Shown here piece after piece: positions 1 to 7,357 of a DNA stretch of 29,638 bases; the stretch's first letter is position 1, and each line of letters begins with the position of its first letter. The stretch is from Succinivibrionaceae bacterium UBA3769 (GTDB lineage Bacteria; Pseudomonadota; Gammaproteobacteria; Enterobacterales; Succinivibrionaceae). A program made the position numbers and the translations under genes. The notes under the pieces were generated by a model that was given only the letters and a program-made list of their open reading frames with translations, did not search any database and was not told the DNA's origin. The stretch lies in assembly GCA_002372325.1 (NCBI GenBank), contig DFFT01000173.1:1-29638 (forward strand), given 5' to 3'.

Positions 1-726
1 GACGAAATCGACAAGATCGCCCGCAAATCCGAGAACCCCTCCATCACCCGGGACGTCAGCGGCGAAGGCGTGCAGCAGGCTCTCCTGAAGCTTATCGAGG
101 GCACTATTGCCTCCGTGCCTCCTCAGGGCGGCAGAAAGCATCCCCAGCAGGATTTTGTGCAGGTTGACACCTCCAAGATTCTCTTTATCTGCGGCGGGGC
201 CTTTGCCGGCATTGACAAGATCGTGGAGCGCCGCGTGCAAAAGAACTCCGGTATCGGCTTCGGCGCCGAGGTATTCGGGGAAAGCAACAAGATGAGCCTT
301 TCCGAGAGAATCGAGGCGGTGGAGCCTGACGACCTCAGCAAGTTCGGCATTATCCCCGAGCTTATCGGCCGTCTGCCGGTTATCGCTTCTCTGGACGAGC
401 TGGACAAGGATGCTCTGGTTACCATCCTGAGAGCTCCTAAAAATGCTCTTACCAGACAGTACGAGGCCATGTTCAAGCTGGGCAAGGTCAAGCTGGAATT
501 CACCGATGACGCCCTGGAGGCCATGGCAGACAAGGCCATTGAAAGGCATACCGGCGCCCGGGGGCTCCGTTCCATTATGGAGGGCATTCTCCTGGATACC
601 ATGTACGAGCTTCCTTCCAACAGCGATGTGGCCAAGGTGATCATCAACAAGGATGTGGTAACGGACGGACGGGATCCCATTCTGGTGTATGATTCACAGC
701 TCTTAAGCACGGGATCTGGCTCATAA
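1..726 (+). CDS. clpX: ATP-dependent Clp protease ATP-binding subunit ClpX, C-terminal part (5' end outside window)
   Basis: This is the 3' portion of clpX, the AAA+ unfoldase that recognises substrates and threads them into ClpP in the cytoplasm. The frame is open from base 1. Visible family hallmarks are the Walker B tail DEIDKIA at the very start, the sensor/ISRE-type segment SITRDVSGEGVQQALLK, the GGRKHPQQ pore-2 region, FICGGAFAG, the IGF loop (SGIGFG) that docks on ClpP, the arginine-finger/IPEFIGR-like motif IPELIGRLPV, and sensor II (TGARGLRS). The sequence matches the enterobacterial protein almost position for position through the small domain and has a short variable tail ending GSGS. 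About 240 residues are present of the usual ~420. In gammaproteobacteria lon normally follows; here a terminator and accessory genes follow instead. Confidence 0.97.
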   Translation, partial: DEIDKIARKSENPSITRDVSGEGVQQALLKLIEGTIASVPPQGGRKHPQQDFVQVDTSKILFICGGAFAGIDKIVERRVQKNSGIGFGAEVFGESNKMSLSERIEAVEPDDLSKFGIIPELIGRLPVIASLDELDKDALVTILRAPKNALTRQYEAMFKLGKVKLEFTDDALEAMADKAIERHTGARGLRSIMEGILLDTMYELPSNSDVAKVIINKDVVTDGRDPILVYDSQLLSTGSGS

Positions 727-753
727 CATCCTGACGGATAAAGCTTTTTCGGG

Positions 754-784
754 AACTCCTGCTTAGGCGGGAGTTTTTGTTTTA
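754..784 (+). terminator. Rho-independent terminator of clpX
   Basis: A 9-bp stem (AACTCCTGC at 754-762, GCGGGAGTT at 767-775, one G-T pair) with a 4-base loop sits 28 bases after the clpX stop. A U-rich tract interrupted by one G runs to about 784. Confidence 0.85.
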
Positions 785-1041
785 CGGGGGACGGAGGGAG
801 TCCGGAGCCCGTTTAGCAGCTAAAAAAACGGCTGGTCATTACGGTGGATGACGCCCCTGATGTTCAGCTGGTACGGGCCTGAGATAGTCATTTGTGGTTT
901 GGATTCCCTGCTATGAGTCGGGAGTGACATGCCACAGGAGGGTGATAATGATGTAAGTCCGGGAGCTACTAGTCAGCAAGTGGATATTCTAACCGGCTAT
1001 CTGACAAAACTCCCGGTTCAAAAGACCCGGCGAGGATAATA
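785..1041. other. Spacer without a gene; nested inverted repeats at 959-1016
   Basis: No open frame here has a credible start and family. The right half carries two nested inverted repeats: outer arms CCGGGAG (959-965) and CTCCCGG (1010-1016), inner arms GTCAG (972-976) and CTGAC (1001-1005). No T-run follows on either strand, so it is not a canonical intrinsic terminator for hicB. It could be a structured RNA or a recombination/IS relic; its role is unknown. Confidence 0.4.
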
Positions 1042-1386
1042 TTATGCCTGCAGTGCGTCTAGCCGTTCTACAACGCACTCATCGATAAAGCTGTTTAGCG
1101 TCTGATTATGTGTGATGGCGTAGATTGCGGCTCGTCTGTGGGTATCGGGTTTCTTAAAGCGAAGATTAAGACTTCCTTTGTAAGGGATCTCCGGTTCAGA
1201 ACCTTCTTCTTCGCATAAAGCAAGATAATCATCTACAGCCCCATGGAAATCTTCGATAAGTTCCTGAACAGAAGTACCTTCATAGGAGATCAGAGAACGG
1301 ATACCCTGTACTTTACCGTAGAGAATATTATCGGCTTCAGAGAATTCAACACTGCCGACATATCCTTTGTATTTAATAATGTTCAC
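1042..1386 (-). CDS. hicB: HicB-family antitoxin
   Basis: This 114-residue protein is the antitoxin of a type II HicAB module. The N-terminal half (about residues 1-70, YKGYVGSVEFSEADNILYG, then EELIEDFHGAVDDYLALCEEEG-like) is the partly degraded RNase H-like fold that binds and neutralises HicA. The C-terminal half (about 75-112, LNLRFKKPDTHRRAAIYA, then NSFIDECVVERL) looks like a ribbon-helix-helix DNA-binding domain, so the protein probably also represses its own operon. It starts with GTG at 1386 and overlaps the hicA stop by GTGA, the usual coupling. The toxin-first order is the common HicAB arrangement. The family assignment is firm; activity is inferred. Confidence 0.9.
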   Translation of the reverse strand: MNIIKYKGYVGSVEFSEADNILYGKVQGIRSLISYEGTSVQELIEDFHGAVDDYLALCEEEGSEPEIPYKGSLNLRFKKPDTHRRAAIYAITHNQTLNSFIDECVVERLDALQA

Positions 1387-1640
1387 AGCAATCCCTCCTG
1401 TTCTAACTGCCGTATGAGCTGTTTAACCTGATATTCCAGAAGCTCTTTACGTGGATGTGGTTTGTGCAGCAAGATTTTCGATTTGTGTTTGTCATTCGTA
1501 AACATAACACGGGAGCCGCTTGTCCTCCCTTTGTTGCTTCGGCAGTAATTGAAGTGCTCCAGAAGCGTTTCAGCATCATCAAAGGTGAAGGTTTTAGGAT
1601 TTGACTTCAGCTTGGCGATGAGTTTTTCTTTTTGACCCAA
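1383..1640 (-). CDS. hicA: HicA-family mRNA interferase toxin
   Basis: A small basic protein with the HicA double-stranded-RNA-binding-like fold, expected to be a translation-dependent mRNA endonuclease. Landmarks are EKLIAKLKSNPKTFTFDDAE at the N-terminus, the SGSRVMF strand, and LHKPHPRKEL near the C-terminus. This is the subfamily where SGSR replaces the SGSH of classical HicA and the histidines sit in HKPHP. I chose the TTG at 1640 (start MGQKEKLI). An in-frame ATG lies at 1655, but the sequence immediately after it, GGAGGTACATAT, is an ideal Shine-Dalgarno for the TTG, and MGQKEKL is how such proteins normally begin. It is 85 residues from the TTG, 90 from the ATG. It is co-transcribed leftward with hicB. 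Confidence 0.85.
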   Translation of the reverse strand: MGQKEKLIAKLKSNPKTFTFDDAETLLEHFNYCRSNKGRTSGSRVMFTNDKHKSKILLHKPHPRKELLEYQVKQLIRQLEQEGLL

Positions 1641-1654
1641 AATATGTACCTCCA

Positions 1655-1674
1655 TACGCTGTCATAATAGCGTA
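1655..1674. promoter_or_regulatory. Putative HicB operator 1 (inverted repeat over the -10 box)
   Basis: Six-base arms TACGCT and AGCGTA enclose 8 bases and cover the hicAB -10 box and the transcription start region. HicB ribbon-helix-helix dimers bind such repeats; the assignment is inferred from position. Confidence 0.5.
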
Positions 1675-1692
1675 GATGAGATTAAAAAGCAA
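1664..1692 (-). promoter_or_regulatory. hicAB promoter
   Basis: Reading leftward, a -35 box TTGCTT (plus-strand 1687-1692) and a -10 box TATTAT (plus-strand 1664-1669) are separated by exactly 17 bases. The -10 box lies just upstream of the hicA start, and both boxes are overlapped by inverted repeats. Confidence 0.65.
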
Positions 1693-1706
1693 CTAAAATC
1701 AGTTGC
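1689..1706. promoter_or_regulatory. Putative HicB operator 2 (inverted repeat over the -35 box)
   Basis: Perfect six-base arms GCAACT and AGTTGC enclose AAAATC and overlap the -35 box. The arms differ from those of the 1655-1674 repeat, so one of the two may bind another factor. Read leftward, T-rich sequence follows, so a weak terminator for leftward transcripts is an alternative. Confidence 0.4.
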
Positions 1707-1949
1707 ATAATAGACTTTTTTGAGAAGGTAAGGTCTTCCCGAGAGCAGGTTTCCGCCGTTTTTCTTTTGGCGTGAAAGGAAAGTGTTTTGCGGATGGCGG
1801 ACGGTATCGGGGCCGGCTGCGCCTTATTCCTGACAGCTTTTGTATGCGTGAGCTCTTTTTTTTACAATTTTTTAACCTTTTCGGATCTGTTCCGTTTATA
1901 TTGCAGTGATTGACAGCAATTTTTTCTTTCACTAAGCGAGGGTACAAAA

Positions 1950-2435
1950 ATGAGTCTCAGTCAGGCAAAGATTCTGATGACCGGTCTGGCAAAAATGCTG
2001 GGCGTCCCGGGGGATGTTATGGGAGATGACGGCATGTGCACCGTTACGCTGGAGCAGCCTTGGATGCCTCCCGTGCACATTGTCTACATTGATTCCGACA
2101 ATTCCATGCTGTTTTTTGCGGAGATCGGCATTCTTGAGACTGAGCGGGAGACCGGGATTTTGAAGGAGCTCATGCAGCGGCAGTATCTGTTTTCCGAGAC
2201 CAACGGCGTTACAGCCTCTCTTTCCGGGGACAACAATATGCTCACCGCGCAGTTTAAGTTTTCTCTTGCAGAGCTTACGGAAAATGATCTGGCCTTCCAT
2301 CTCAACAACTTTGCCCGCGAAGTCGCCCGCATGAGGATCCTGGTTTACGGAGAAGATTTGGGCGCTGAGGCGGAACAGGCTGACAGTTCAGCCGATGCCG
2401 CCGCTGTCGTGCAGGAGAACTTTTTAGCGATTTGA
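1950..2435 (+). CDS. CesT/Tir-type class I type III secretion chaperone
   Basis: A 161-residue acidic protein that reads as a class I T3S chaperone, which binds the N-terminal region of one effector in the cytoplasm and delivers it to the injectisome ATPase. It has the expected small alpha/beta pattern: a starting helix (SQAKILMTGLAKMLG), strands with alternating hydrophobics (CTVTLEQP, HIVYIDS), MLFFAEIGILE, then LKELMQRQYLF, a strand with a gap (ASLSGDNNMLTAQFKFS), and a final helix (NDLAFHLNNFAREVARMRI). An acidic, Ala-rich tail follows. The ATG is preceded by GAGGG at proper distance. It lies 60 bases before a gene encoding a cysteine protease with an effector-like N-terminus, which is the standard chaperone-cargo arrangement. 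No injectisome genes are in this window. Confidence 0.75.
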   Translation: MSLSQAKILMTGLAKMLGVPGDVMGDDGMCTVTLEQPWMPPVHIVYIDSDNSMLFFAEIGILETERETGILKELMQRQYLFSETNGVTASLSGDNNMLTAQFKFSLAELTENDLAFHLNNFAREVARMRILVYGEDLGAEAEQADSSADAAAVVQENFLAI

Positions 2436-2512
2436 TGCTTTAATGCCGGTTTCCGCAGTGATAACGGCATTGATGACAGCAGGGAGATACAAAATGACAG
2501 GCGTTAATACCA

Positions 2513-3718
2513 TTGCAGAACGGTTATACCGCAGATGAGCCCTTCGAGGATCTGTCTCCTGCGACAGGGACAGGCGCATCTGGTGTTACCGGTAACGATT
2601 TTGAAGACGTGGATGCGGGCGATATTATCAGCCAAATGCCCCCAAAGGGCGTTAAGCTGCCGGATAACATGCTCAGAAACGTAAAGATTCATAATTGCAA
2701 GGGACTTTCTCTGGAACAGATTGCCGCCATTGACAATATGAAAGCCCCAAAGACGCGCGGATTCTTATCGAATCTGTTTTCGAGCATCGGCCGTTCCCTG
2801 GTCAGGGGATTTAATGCCGTGAGATCTCTGTTTTCCGGAACGGATCTTTCCGGAGTTCTCCGGCAACGCACGGATGCCATTCGCAATATGCGCCCTGTAA
2901 AACTACCAGAGTTGCCTCAGGAAACCGTTCCCATTTCCATGGATACGGAGCAGATGGGGCGTCTTACCGGTCTGGGGAATAATAATGTCAGGCTGATTCC
3001 CTTTGCATCCTATGACAACGAAGAGGATCGCAATACCGAACATCTCCAAAAGAAGCTGTTCCCTCATGGAGAACCGCGGCTTGGCGACATCAAGCAGAAT
3101 CCGAAGCTGCAGGACTGCTGGTTCCTGTCCTCTATAGCCTCTGTTCTCAATACTCAGGGCACTGAGAGCATTACCAGGCTTTTTTCTCACAGTGAAACAG
3201 AAGGCAATGTCCTCATAAGACTGGGAAAGAAACAGTACGATGTGCCTCTGGGACGCTACACCAATGGTTCAGAGAATTTCGGCAGCAACAGTGCCAACTG
3301 GGTAGTGGCGCTGGAAAATGCCATGCAGATGCATCTTCTGGCTACCGCTGATGATCAAAGTATCAGCCGGCTTCCCGATGACTCGGACAGCGTGAATATT
3401 CGTATGAAGTCCATGAATTTGGGCATCAAAGCGCTTATGGGAGACGGCACTGATGTCGCGGTGCTTCTTGCTCCCGAGAACAATATCGACGAAATCAAGG
3501 AAGCCATCAGAAACGGTCAGCCGGTATCCGTCGGACATAAGGGCGGAGTCTTTAAGGCTCTGGCTAATGGCATATCTCCCGGACATGCCGTATCTGTTAT
3601 GGGGATGACTCCCAATGAGGATGCTCTCATTGTTCTGGATCCCTATGGTCAGGTGAAGAAGCTGAATTTTTCCGCTCTTGAAAACTGCTCTGTCGCCATT
3701 ATGGATAAGCCGAAATGA
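2513..3718 (+). CDS. Calpain-like (C2-type) cysteine protease, probable type III effector; start probably frameshifted
   Basis: About 400 residues. The N-terminal ~190 are low-complexity and helical, as expected for a secretion signal and chaperone-binding region. The C-terminal half resembles the calpain/papain-like catalytic core: DIKQNPKLQDCWFLSS carries the nucleophile Cys202 (preceded by a Gln candidate for the oxyanion hole), SPGHAVSVMGM supplies His358, and LDPYGQ supplies Asp376, where calpains usually have Asn in NPW. It probably cleaves host proteins after T3S delivery; the substrate is unknown. The open frame has only a TTG at 2513 with no ribosome site. The best start is the ATG at 2494 (AGGGAG upstream), but its frame hits TGA at 2536-2538 after 14 codons. 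Removing one base near 2521 would join MTGVNTIAE to the protease frame. So this is either an indel (biological or assembly) or the unusual TTG. Confidence 0.75.
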   Translation: MQNGYTADEPFEDLSPATGTGASGVTGNDFEDVDAGDIISQMPPKGVKLPDNMLRNVKIHNCKGLSLEQIAAIDNMKAPKTRGFLSNLFSSIGRSLVRGFNAVRSLFSGTDLSGVLRQRTDAIRNMRPVKLPELPQETVPISMDTEQMGRLTGLGNNNVRLIPFASYDNEEDRNTEHLQKKLFPHGEPRLGDIKQNPKLQDCWFLSSIASVLNTQGTESITRLFSHSETEGNVLIRLGKKQYDVPLGRYTNGSENFGSNSANWVVALENAMQMHLLATADDQSISRLPDDSDSVNIRMKSMNLGIKALMGDGTDVAVLLAPENNIDEIKEAIRNGQPVSVGHKGGVFKALANGISPGHAVSVMGMTPNEDALIVLDPYGQVKKLNFSALENCSVAIMDKPK

Positions 3719-3719
3719 T

Positions 3720-3743
3720 GCGGAGAATAACGCGGAGAATAAC
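3720..3743 (+). repeat. 12-bp tandem duplication
   Basis: Two adjacent identical copies of GCGGAGAATAAC immediately follow the protease stop codon. It lies outside coding sequence. Confidence 0.9.
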
Positions 3744-3775
3744 GTGCTCTGCGCCAGACTGATTAAGAGAATCTT

Positions 3776-3804
3776 AAAAGCCCCCGGATATCCCGGGGGT
3801 TTTG
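3776..3804 (+). terminator. Rho-independent terminator of the chaperone-effector operon
   Basis: Arms CCCCCGG (3781-3787) and CCGGGGG (3793-3799) enclose a 5-base loop. The flanking AAAAG and GTTTT extend the stem and supply the U-tract. It lies about 60 bases after the effector stop. Confidence 0.85.
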
Positions 3805-3920
3805 CGCTTTTAGGGAGGAAAAAAAATGAGTGTCCGGCAAAGCCGGAACAAGCAGGGAGAATCTGCCGGGGAGATGAGCGCTTTCGCAGGTTTGCGGGAT
3901 TTTTGTTTTCGGGAAGGCTT

Positions 3921-3970
3921 CTGAAACGGTAAAATTTCGGGAGCGGCCGTTTCGGCAGGGGGCGCAAAAA
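3921..3970 (+). promoter_or_regulatory. Conserved upstream block of the first paralogue
   Basis: CTGAAACGGTAAAATTTC (3921-3938) followed by CAGGGGGCGCAAAAA (3956-3970) recurs, diverged, upstream of the second paralogue (4931-4948 and from 4972), in the same order and with similar spacing. It was probably duplicated with the gene. It may contain a shared promoter or activator site. Confidence 0.4.
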
Positions 3971-4004
3971 ACACTGCCTGCCCAAATCAGCGGAGACCAT
4001 TCCC

Positions 4005-4824
4005 ATGAAAATATCAGATCAGAAGACTGCTCAGGGCTTTGTTCATGATCAGCTTTGTTCATGATCAGGCACCAAACCTTGTTTAGGATGTACGGCCTCA
4101 GGATCTTGCCGCCCGTCTTAGAACCATAATCAGCGAGCAGGGCCGAGATGTTCTTTCCCGAGCTCCCTTCAGCGTTTATACCAGCCTGACAGATGAGGGG
4201 ATAACCCCGGATTTTGCCGGATCTGCGCTGGTCACGCTTCTGGCCGGCATCCATCCGGAGGCGGAGGGGAAACATAAGGAGGAGATTTCCGGCCTGATCC
4301 GCAAAAGGTGCTTTCTCAATGCTGCCATTTCGGATTTGCTGGCGGAAATGTACCTGCTGCTGTATTCGGATGACAGCCTGAGGTACCGAGATGATGACGT
4401 TAACGATGGCTTTCGGGAATTATGCTCCGAAGAATGGCAGTGCCGGTATTCTGGCGAAAGCACCTGGCGCGCGGTGCGGAGCGGGGTTCATATTGACTGC
4501 TCCTGTGAGGTTGCCCTGGTGTACGGGGTGCAGGATACGGACAAAGCCAAGCTGTTCTTAAAGCATCTCCTTGATGATAATCCCGGGGGTTTGGCGGACA
4601 GGCTTGGCGCGGAAATAGGAAGCCATCTGGACGAGCTTATTCAGAACCGGCTGGACGAATGGGTAACAGGAGATCCTTATTATGAGCCAGACAGGGATGA
4701 TTTTCCCGGTGAATGCCGCTGGGTGAAAGAAGATTTTTTTGAAAAGCATGGCCTTAAACTGGTGAGGTATGACTGCGACACCAACGCATCTGATTTCGAA
4801 GAGGATTTTGAGGCTCGCTGGTAA
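4005..4824 (+). pseudogene. Unrecognised acidic protein, first of two tandem paralogues; 5' end broken
   Basis: From about 4087 to 4824 one open frame encodes a protein alignable end to end with the product of the next gene: DLAARLRTIISE vs ELADRLCDIISE, RKRCFLNAAISD vs RERCFLNAEIAD, GFRELCSEE in both, DCSCEVALVYGVQD vs DCSCDVDLVYGIQD, VTGDPYYEP vs VTGDSYYEP, ending RW. No usable start precedes this homology. A good ATG with GGAG lies at 4005, but its frame ends after 19 codons because a 16-bp sequence is duplicated at 4036-4067. Deleting one copy brings the ATG into the homologous frame, though an amber codon at 4084-4086 still intervenes. So two lesions separate start and body. An ATG at 4336 could still yield a 162-residue C-terminal product. 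Family and function are not recognised. Confidence 0.65.
4036..4067 (+). repeat. 16-bp tandem duplication causing a frameshift
   Basis: Two adjacent perfect copies of GCTTTGTTCATGATCA (4036-4051, 4052-4067). The unit is not a multiple of three and shifts the reading frame of the gene that starts at 4005. Confidence 0.9.
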
Positions 4825-4930
4825 TTTTGCTGCGGAGCGCGCCCTGCGGGAGATTTTCCGGCTCCGTATTCCGGGGTACGGTCTGTGATCCCGGCGCGGA
4901 ATACCTGAGGGAGCAGTTTCTGAAGCCGGG

Positions 4931-4996
4931 CTGAGACGGTAGAATTTCAGTAACCGCAGCGAGAATGGAAGTCAGGGGGCGGCAGACAGGAAAAAC
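4931..4996 (+). promoter_or_regulatory. Conserved upstream block of the second paralogue
   Basis: CTGAGACGGTAGAATTTC (4931-4948) and CAGGGGGCGGCAGACAGGAA (from 4972) mirror the two blocks in front of the first paralogue. Conservation in otherwise diverged intergenic DNA suggests a common control element, identity unknown. Confidence 0.4.
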
Positions 4997-5074
4997 TCTC
5001 CGGCGACAGCTCGCAGCAGCCTGCAAACAAGCTGATACCGCATAAATCATCAGCAATGAAGAAGGAAATAATCA

Positions 5075-5881
5075 ATGACCGAACAGATGATAAAAGAGAT
5101 GACCATCACTCCTGAAGAGCTGGCAGACCGCCTCTGTGACATTATCAGCGAGAAGGGCCTGGGCTATCTTTCAGAGCAGCCCCTGAGCGTTTATGATGAG
5201 ATGCTGCGGGATAAGGTATCTCCGCCTCTGGCCAGATCTCTTCTCAGCACGATACTGGCTGATATTCACAGCGATGCGGAGGCTAAGGCGAAACAGGGCA
5301 CGAAAAAAGCAGCTGAGAAAGGGGTAAATAAACTGTCTCAGGAGACCCTTGCCGCGGACATCCGGGAAAGGTGCTTTCTTAATGCCGAAATTGCGGATTT
5401 TCTGGCAGCTGTGTACCTTTCGCTGTTTTCAGAAAGCAACCTCAGTGAATGGCAGGAGCACGCCCTTGAAGGCTTTCGTGAGCTTTGCTCCGAGGAAATG
5501 GAATACCAGTATTCCGGGGATAGTACCTGGCATGCTAACGGTGGTCATGTGGACTGCTCCTGCGATGTTGATCTTGTTTACGGGATTCAGGATCCTGACA
5601 AGGCGCTGATGCTGGTGGGAAAAGCTCTGGACGTTAACCCTTTTGCCACGGCGGAAGAGCTTTGCAAAATCATCGAGGATGAACTGGACGATGTTATTCA
5701 AAACTATCTTGATGACTATGTAACCGGAGATTCTTATTATGAGCCGTATATGGATGATTTTGACTGCCGGGATGCGATAGAAGAGTTTTTTAAAGATAAT
5801 GGCATCAAGCTGGTTAAATATGAATGCAGTACCGACCAGTCTGATTTTGAAAGCGATTATGATTATGGTCGCCGCTGGTAG
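5075..5881 (+). CDS. Unrecognised acidic protein, intact second paralogue
   Basis: A 268-residue, strongly acidic, probably cytoplasmic (or translocated) protein with no signal peptide or membrane segment. The ATG at 5075 has AAGGA eight bases upstream. The N-terminal third is helical (ELADRLCDIISEKGL), then a basic Lys-rich stretch around 70-90, then a core with FRELCSEEMEYQYSGDSTW, HVDCSCDVDLVYGIQDPDKA, a helical region IIEDELDDVIQNYLDDYVTG, and an acidic tail SDFESDYDYGRRW. The two cysteines in DCSC are conserved in the upstream copy. Position next to a T3S chaperone-effector pair hints at an effector or accessory role, but nothing in the sequence proves it. I do not recognise the family. 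Confidence 0.8.
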   Translation: MTEQMIKEMTITPEELADRLCDIISEKGLGYLSEQPLSVYDEMLRDKVSPPLARSLLSTILADIHSDAEAKAKQGTKKAAEKGVNKLSQETLAADIRERCFLNAEIADFLAAVYLSLFSESNLSEWQEHALEGFRELCSEEMEYQYSGDSTWHANGGHVDCSCDVDLVYGIQDPDKALMLVGKALDVNPFATAEELCKIIEDELDDVIQNYLDDYVTGDSYYEPYMDDFDCRDAIEEFFKDNGIKLVKYECSTDQSDFESDYDYGRRW

Positions 5882-6037
5882 CAGGAAGCCCGGGCAGACT
5901 GATTTTGGGGAACTTCGGCTTTCGGCCGGCTATTTCCCGAGGCTCTCCGCTTTTTCAGGCTCTGTTGCAATGCCATAAATCTGAAGAAGTTAAGGTAATG
6001 GTTGTGATATAGAAAACTTGCAGAATAGGGATGATAT

Positions 6038-7357
6038 ATGCTTTTGGAGTTCAAGACAAAGAATTATAAATCCTTCTCCGAGGAAGCTGATCTTATTATG
6101 ATGGCAGTTCCGAAACAGAGGGGGCTTGATTATAGTTTATGCAGGGAAAAGATCAAAGGTAAAGAAATCCGCGGTCTTAGCTCCTCGGTGCTGTACGGTT
6201 CCAATGCGTCAGGCAAGACTAATATTATCGGTGCGATGGATGTGCTGAGATCGCTTGTGCTTCGCGGAAATATCCGGAACACGGAAGAGCAGATGATGCC
6301 TAATCCGGCAGCGGCCAATCTGGAACTTATTCCGAATAACCAGGATGCCGAAGGAAAACCTGTGGAGTTTATGATTGAATTCACGGAGGGGGGATACAGG
6401 ATAAGGTATGGGCTTATTGTTTATGTCGGCGCATTCTTGGAGGCTGATGCAAAGAGAAGAGTTCTTCAAGAGACGCTGACAGTAAACGGAGATATGGTTT
6501 TTGATAGAAATGATCATCTTAAGGTCGGGACTTTTAAGTCTATCAGTGATCATGTACAGAATAATGTTGATGATAATTTGCGGGATATTGCAGAACGCGG
6601 TTTAAATCCGGAAGAACTGTTCCTTGTTAATGGATTCAGGATTATCTATTCAGGATCCTTTGCAAAGCTGATCATCGATTGGTTTTCCAATAAGTTTATG
6701 ATCATCTGCCGGGCAGATTCCATGCAGCTCATCAAAAGGTTCTCAGATCCGCAGAAGGCTACGGTCTATATTGAGAAGACCGCAAATGATGCGGCCAAGA
6801 TATTTGGCATCAACTCTAATGCGGTCGGATACGTGGTTGCAGACGGCGAGTCTGAAACAAAGTTATGCTCAATCTTCAAGGGGTTGAAAAACAAGAAGAA
6901 TGTGGCGATAGCCGCAGAAGTTTTTGAATCTTATGGAACGATCCGATTTATCACGATCTTTCCGCTTGTTATAAAAGCCCTGCTTACAGGTGCGGCACTG
7001 ATCGTGGATGAATTTGATGCATCGATTCATCCCATGGCACTGAACAGCATTATCAATGTATTTCACAATGATGACATTAATGTTAAACATGCTCAGCTGA
7101 TCTTTAATACGCACAATCCGATTTTCTTAAACTCTAATATTTTCCGGAGGGATGAGATTAAATTTATAGAGCGTGATGAAGATACTAACAATAGCATCCT
7201 TTATACGCTGTCAGACTTTGGCACATCGGGTGATAAGGGAGTGAGGCAGCATGAGGATTATATGAAGAACTATTTTGCTGGTCGTTATGGTGCAATAAAG
7301 GATATCGACTTTACGCCGATCTTTGAGGAACTTCTCGCAAGGGAGGTGACTGAATGA
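6038..7357 (+). CDS. AbiLi/RloA-like AAA ATPase of a two-gene anti-phage module
   Basis: A 439-residue ABC/SMC-type ATPase of the AAA_15/AAA_21 group. It has Walker A GSNASGKT at residues 54-61, preceded by an N-terminal strand typical of these proteins (LEFKTKNYKSF), Walker B ALIVDEFD with D324/E325, the D-loop-like ASIHP, and the switch His359 in NTHNPIF. No membrane segments. The stop overlaps the start of the downstream RloB-like gene by ATGA, so the two are translationally coupled. Such pairs are known as AbiL (lactococcal abortive infection) or RloAB (restriction-locus associated); the ATPase is thought to sense infection and control the partner effector. The pair is clearly more A+T-rich than the flanking genes, a sign of transfer. 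The exact subtype is uncertain; PARIS AriA is a distant alternative. Confidence 0.8.
   Translation: MLLEFKTKNYKSFSEEADLIMMAVPKQRGLDYSLCREKIKGKEIRGLSSSVLYGSNASGKTNIIGAMDVLRSLVLRGNIRNTEEQMMPNPAAANLELIPNNQDAEGKPVEFMIEFTEGGYRIRYGLIVYVGAFLEADAKRRVLQETLTVNGDMVFDRNDHLKVGTFKSISDHVQNNVDDNLRDIAERGLNPEELFLVNGFRIIYSGSFAKLIIDWFSNKFMIICRADSMQLIKRFSDPQKATVYIEKTANDAAKIFGINSNAVGYVVADGESETKLCSIFKGLKNKKNVAIAAEVFESYGTIRFITIFPLVIKALLTGAALIVDEFDASIHPMALNSIINVFHNDDINVKHAQLIFNTHNPIFLNSNIFRRDEIKFIERDEDTNNSILYTLSDFGTSGDKGVRQHEDYMKNYFAGRYGAIKDIDFTPIFEELLAREVTE

Noticed and set aside
1910..1938. TTGACA at 1910-1915 as promoter of the chaperone gene
   Set aside because: The -35 box is perfect, but no acceptable -10 box follows at 16-18 bases and transcription would begin almost at the start codon.
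5905..5942. Possible terminator after the second paralogue
   Set aside because: An imperfect GGGGAA/TTTCCC stem with an inner CGGC/GCCG hairpin, but no T-run follows directly.
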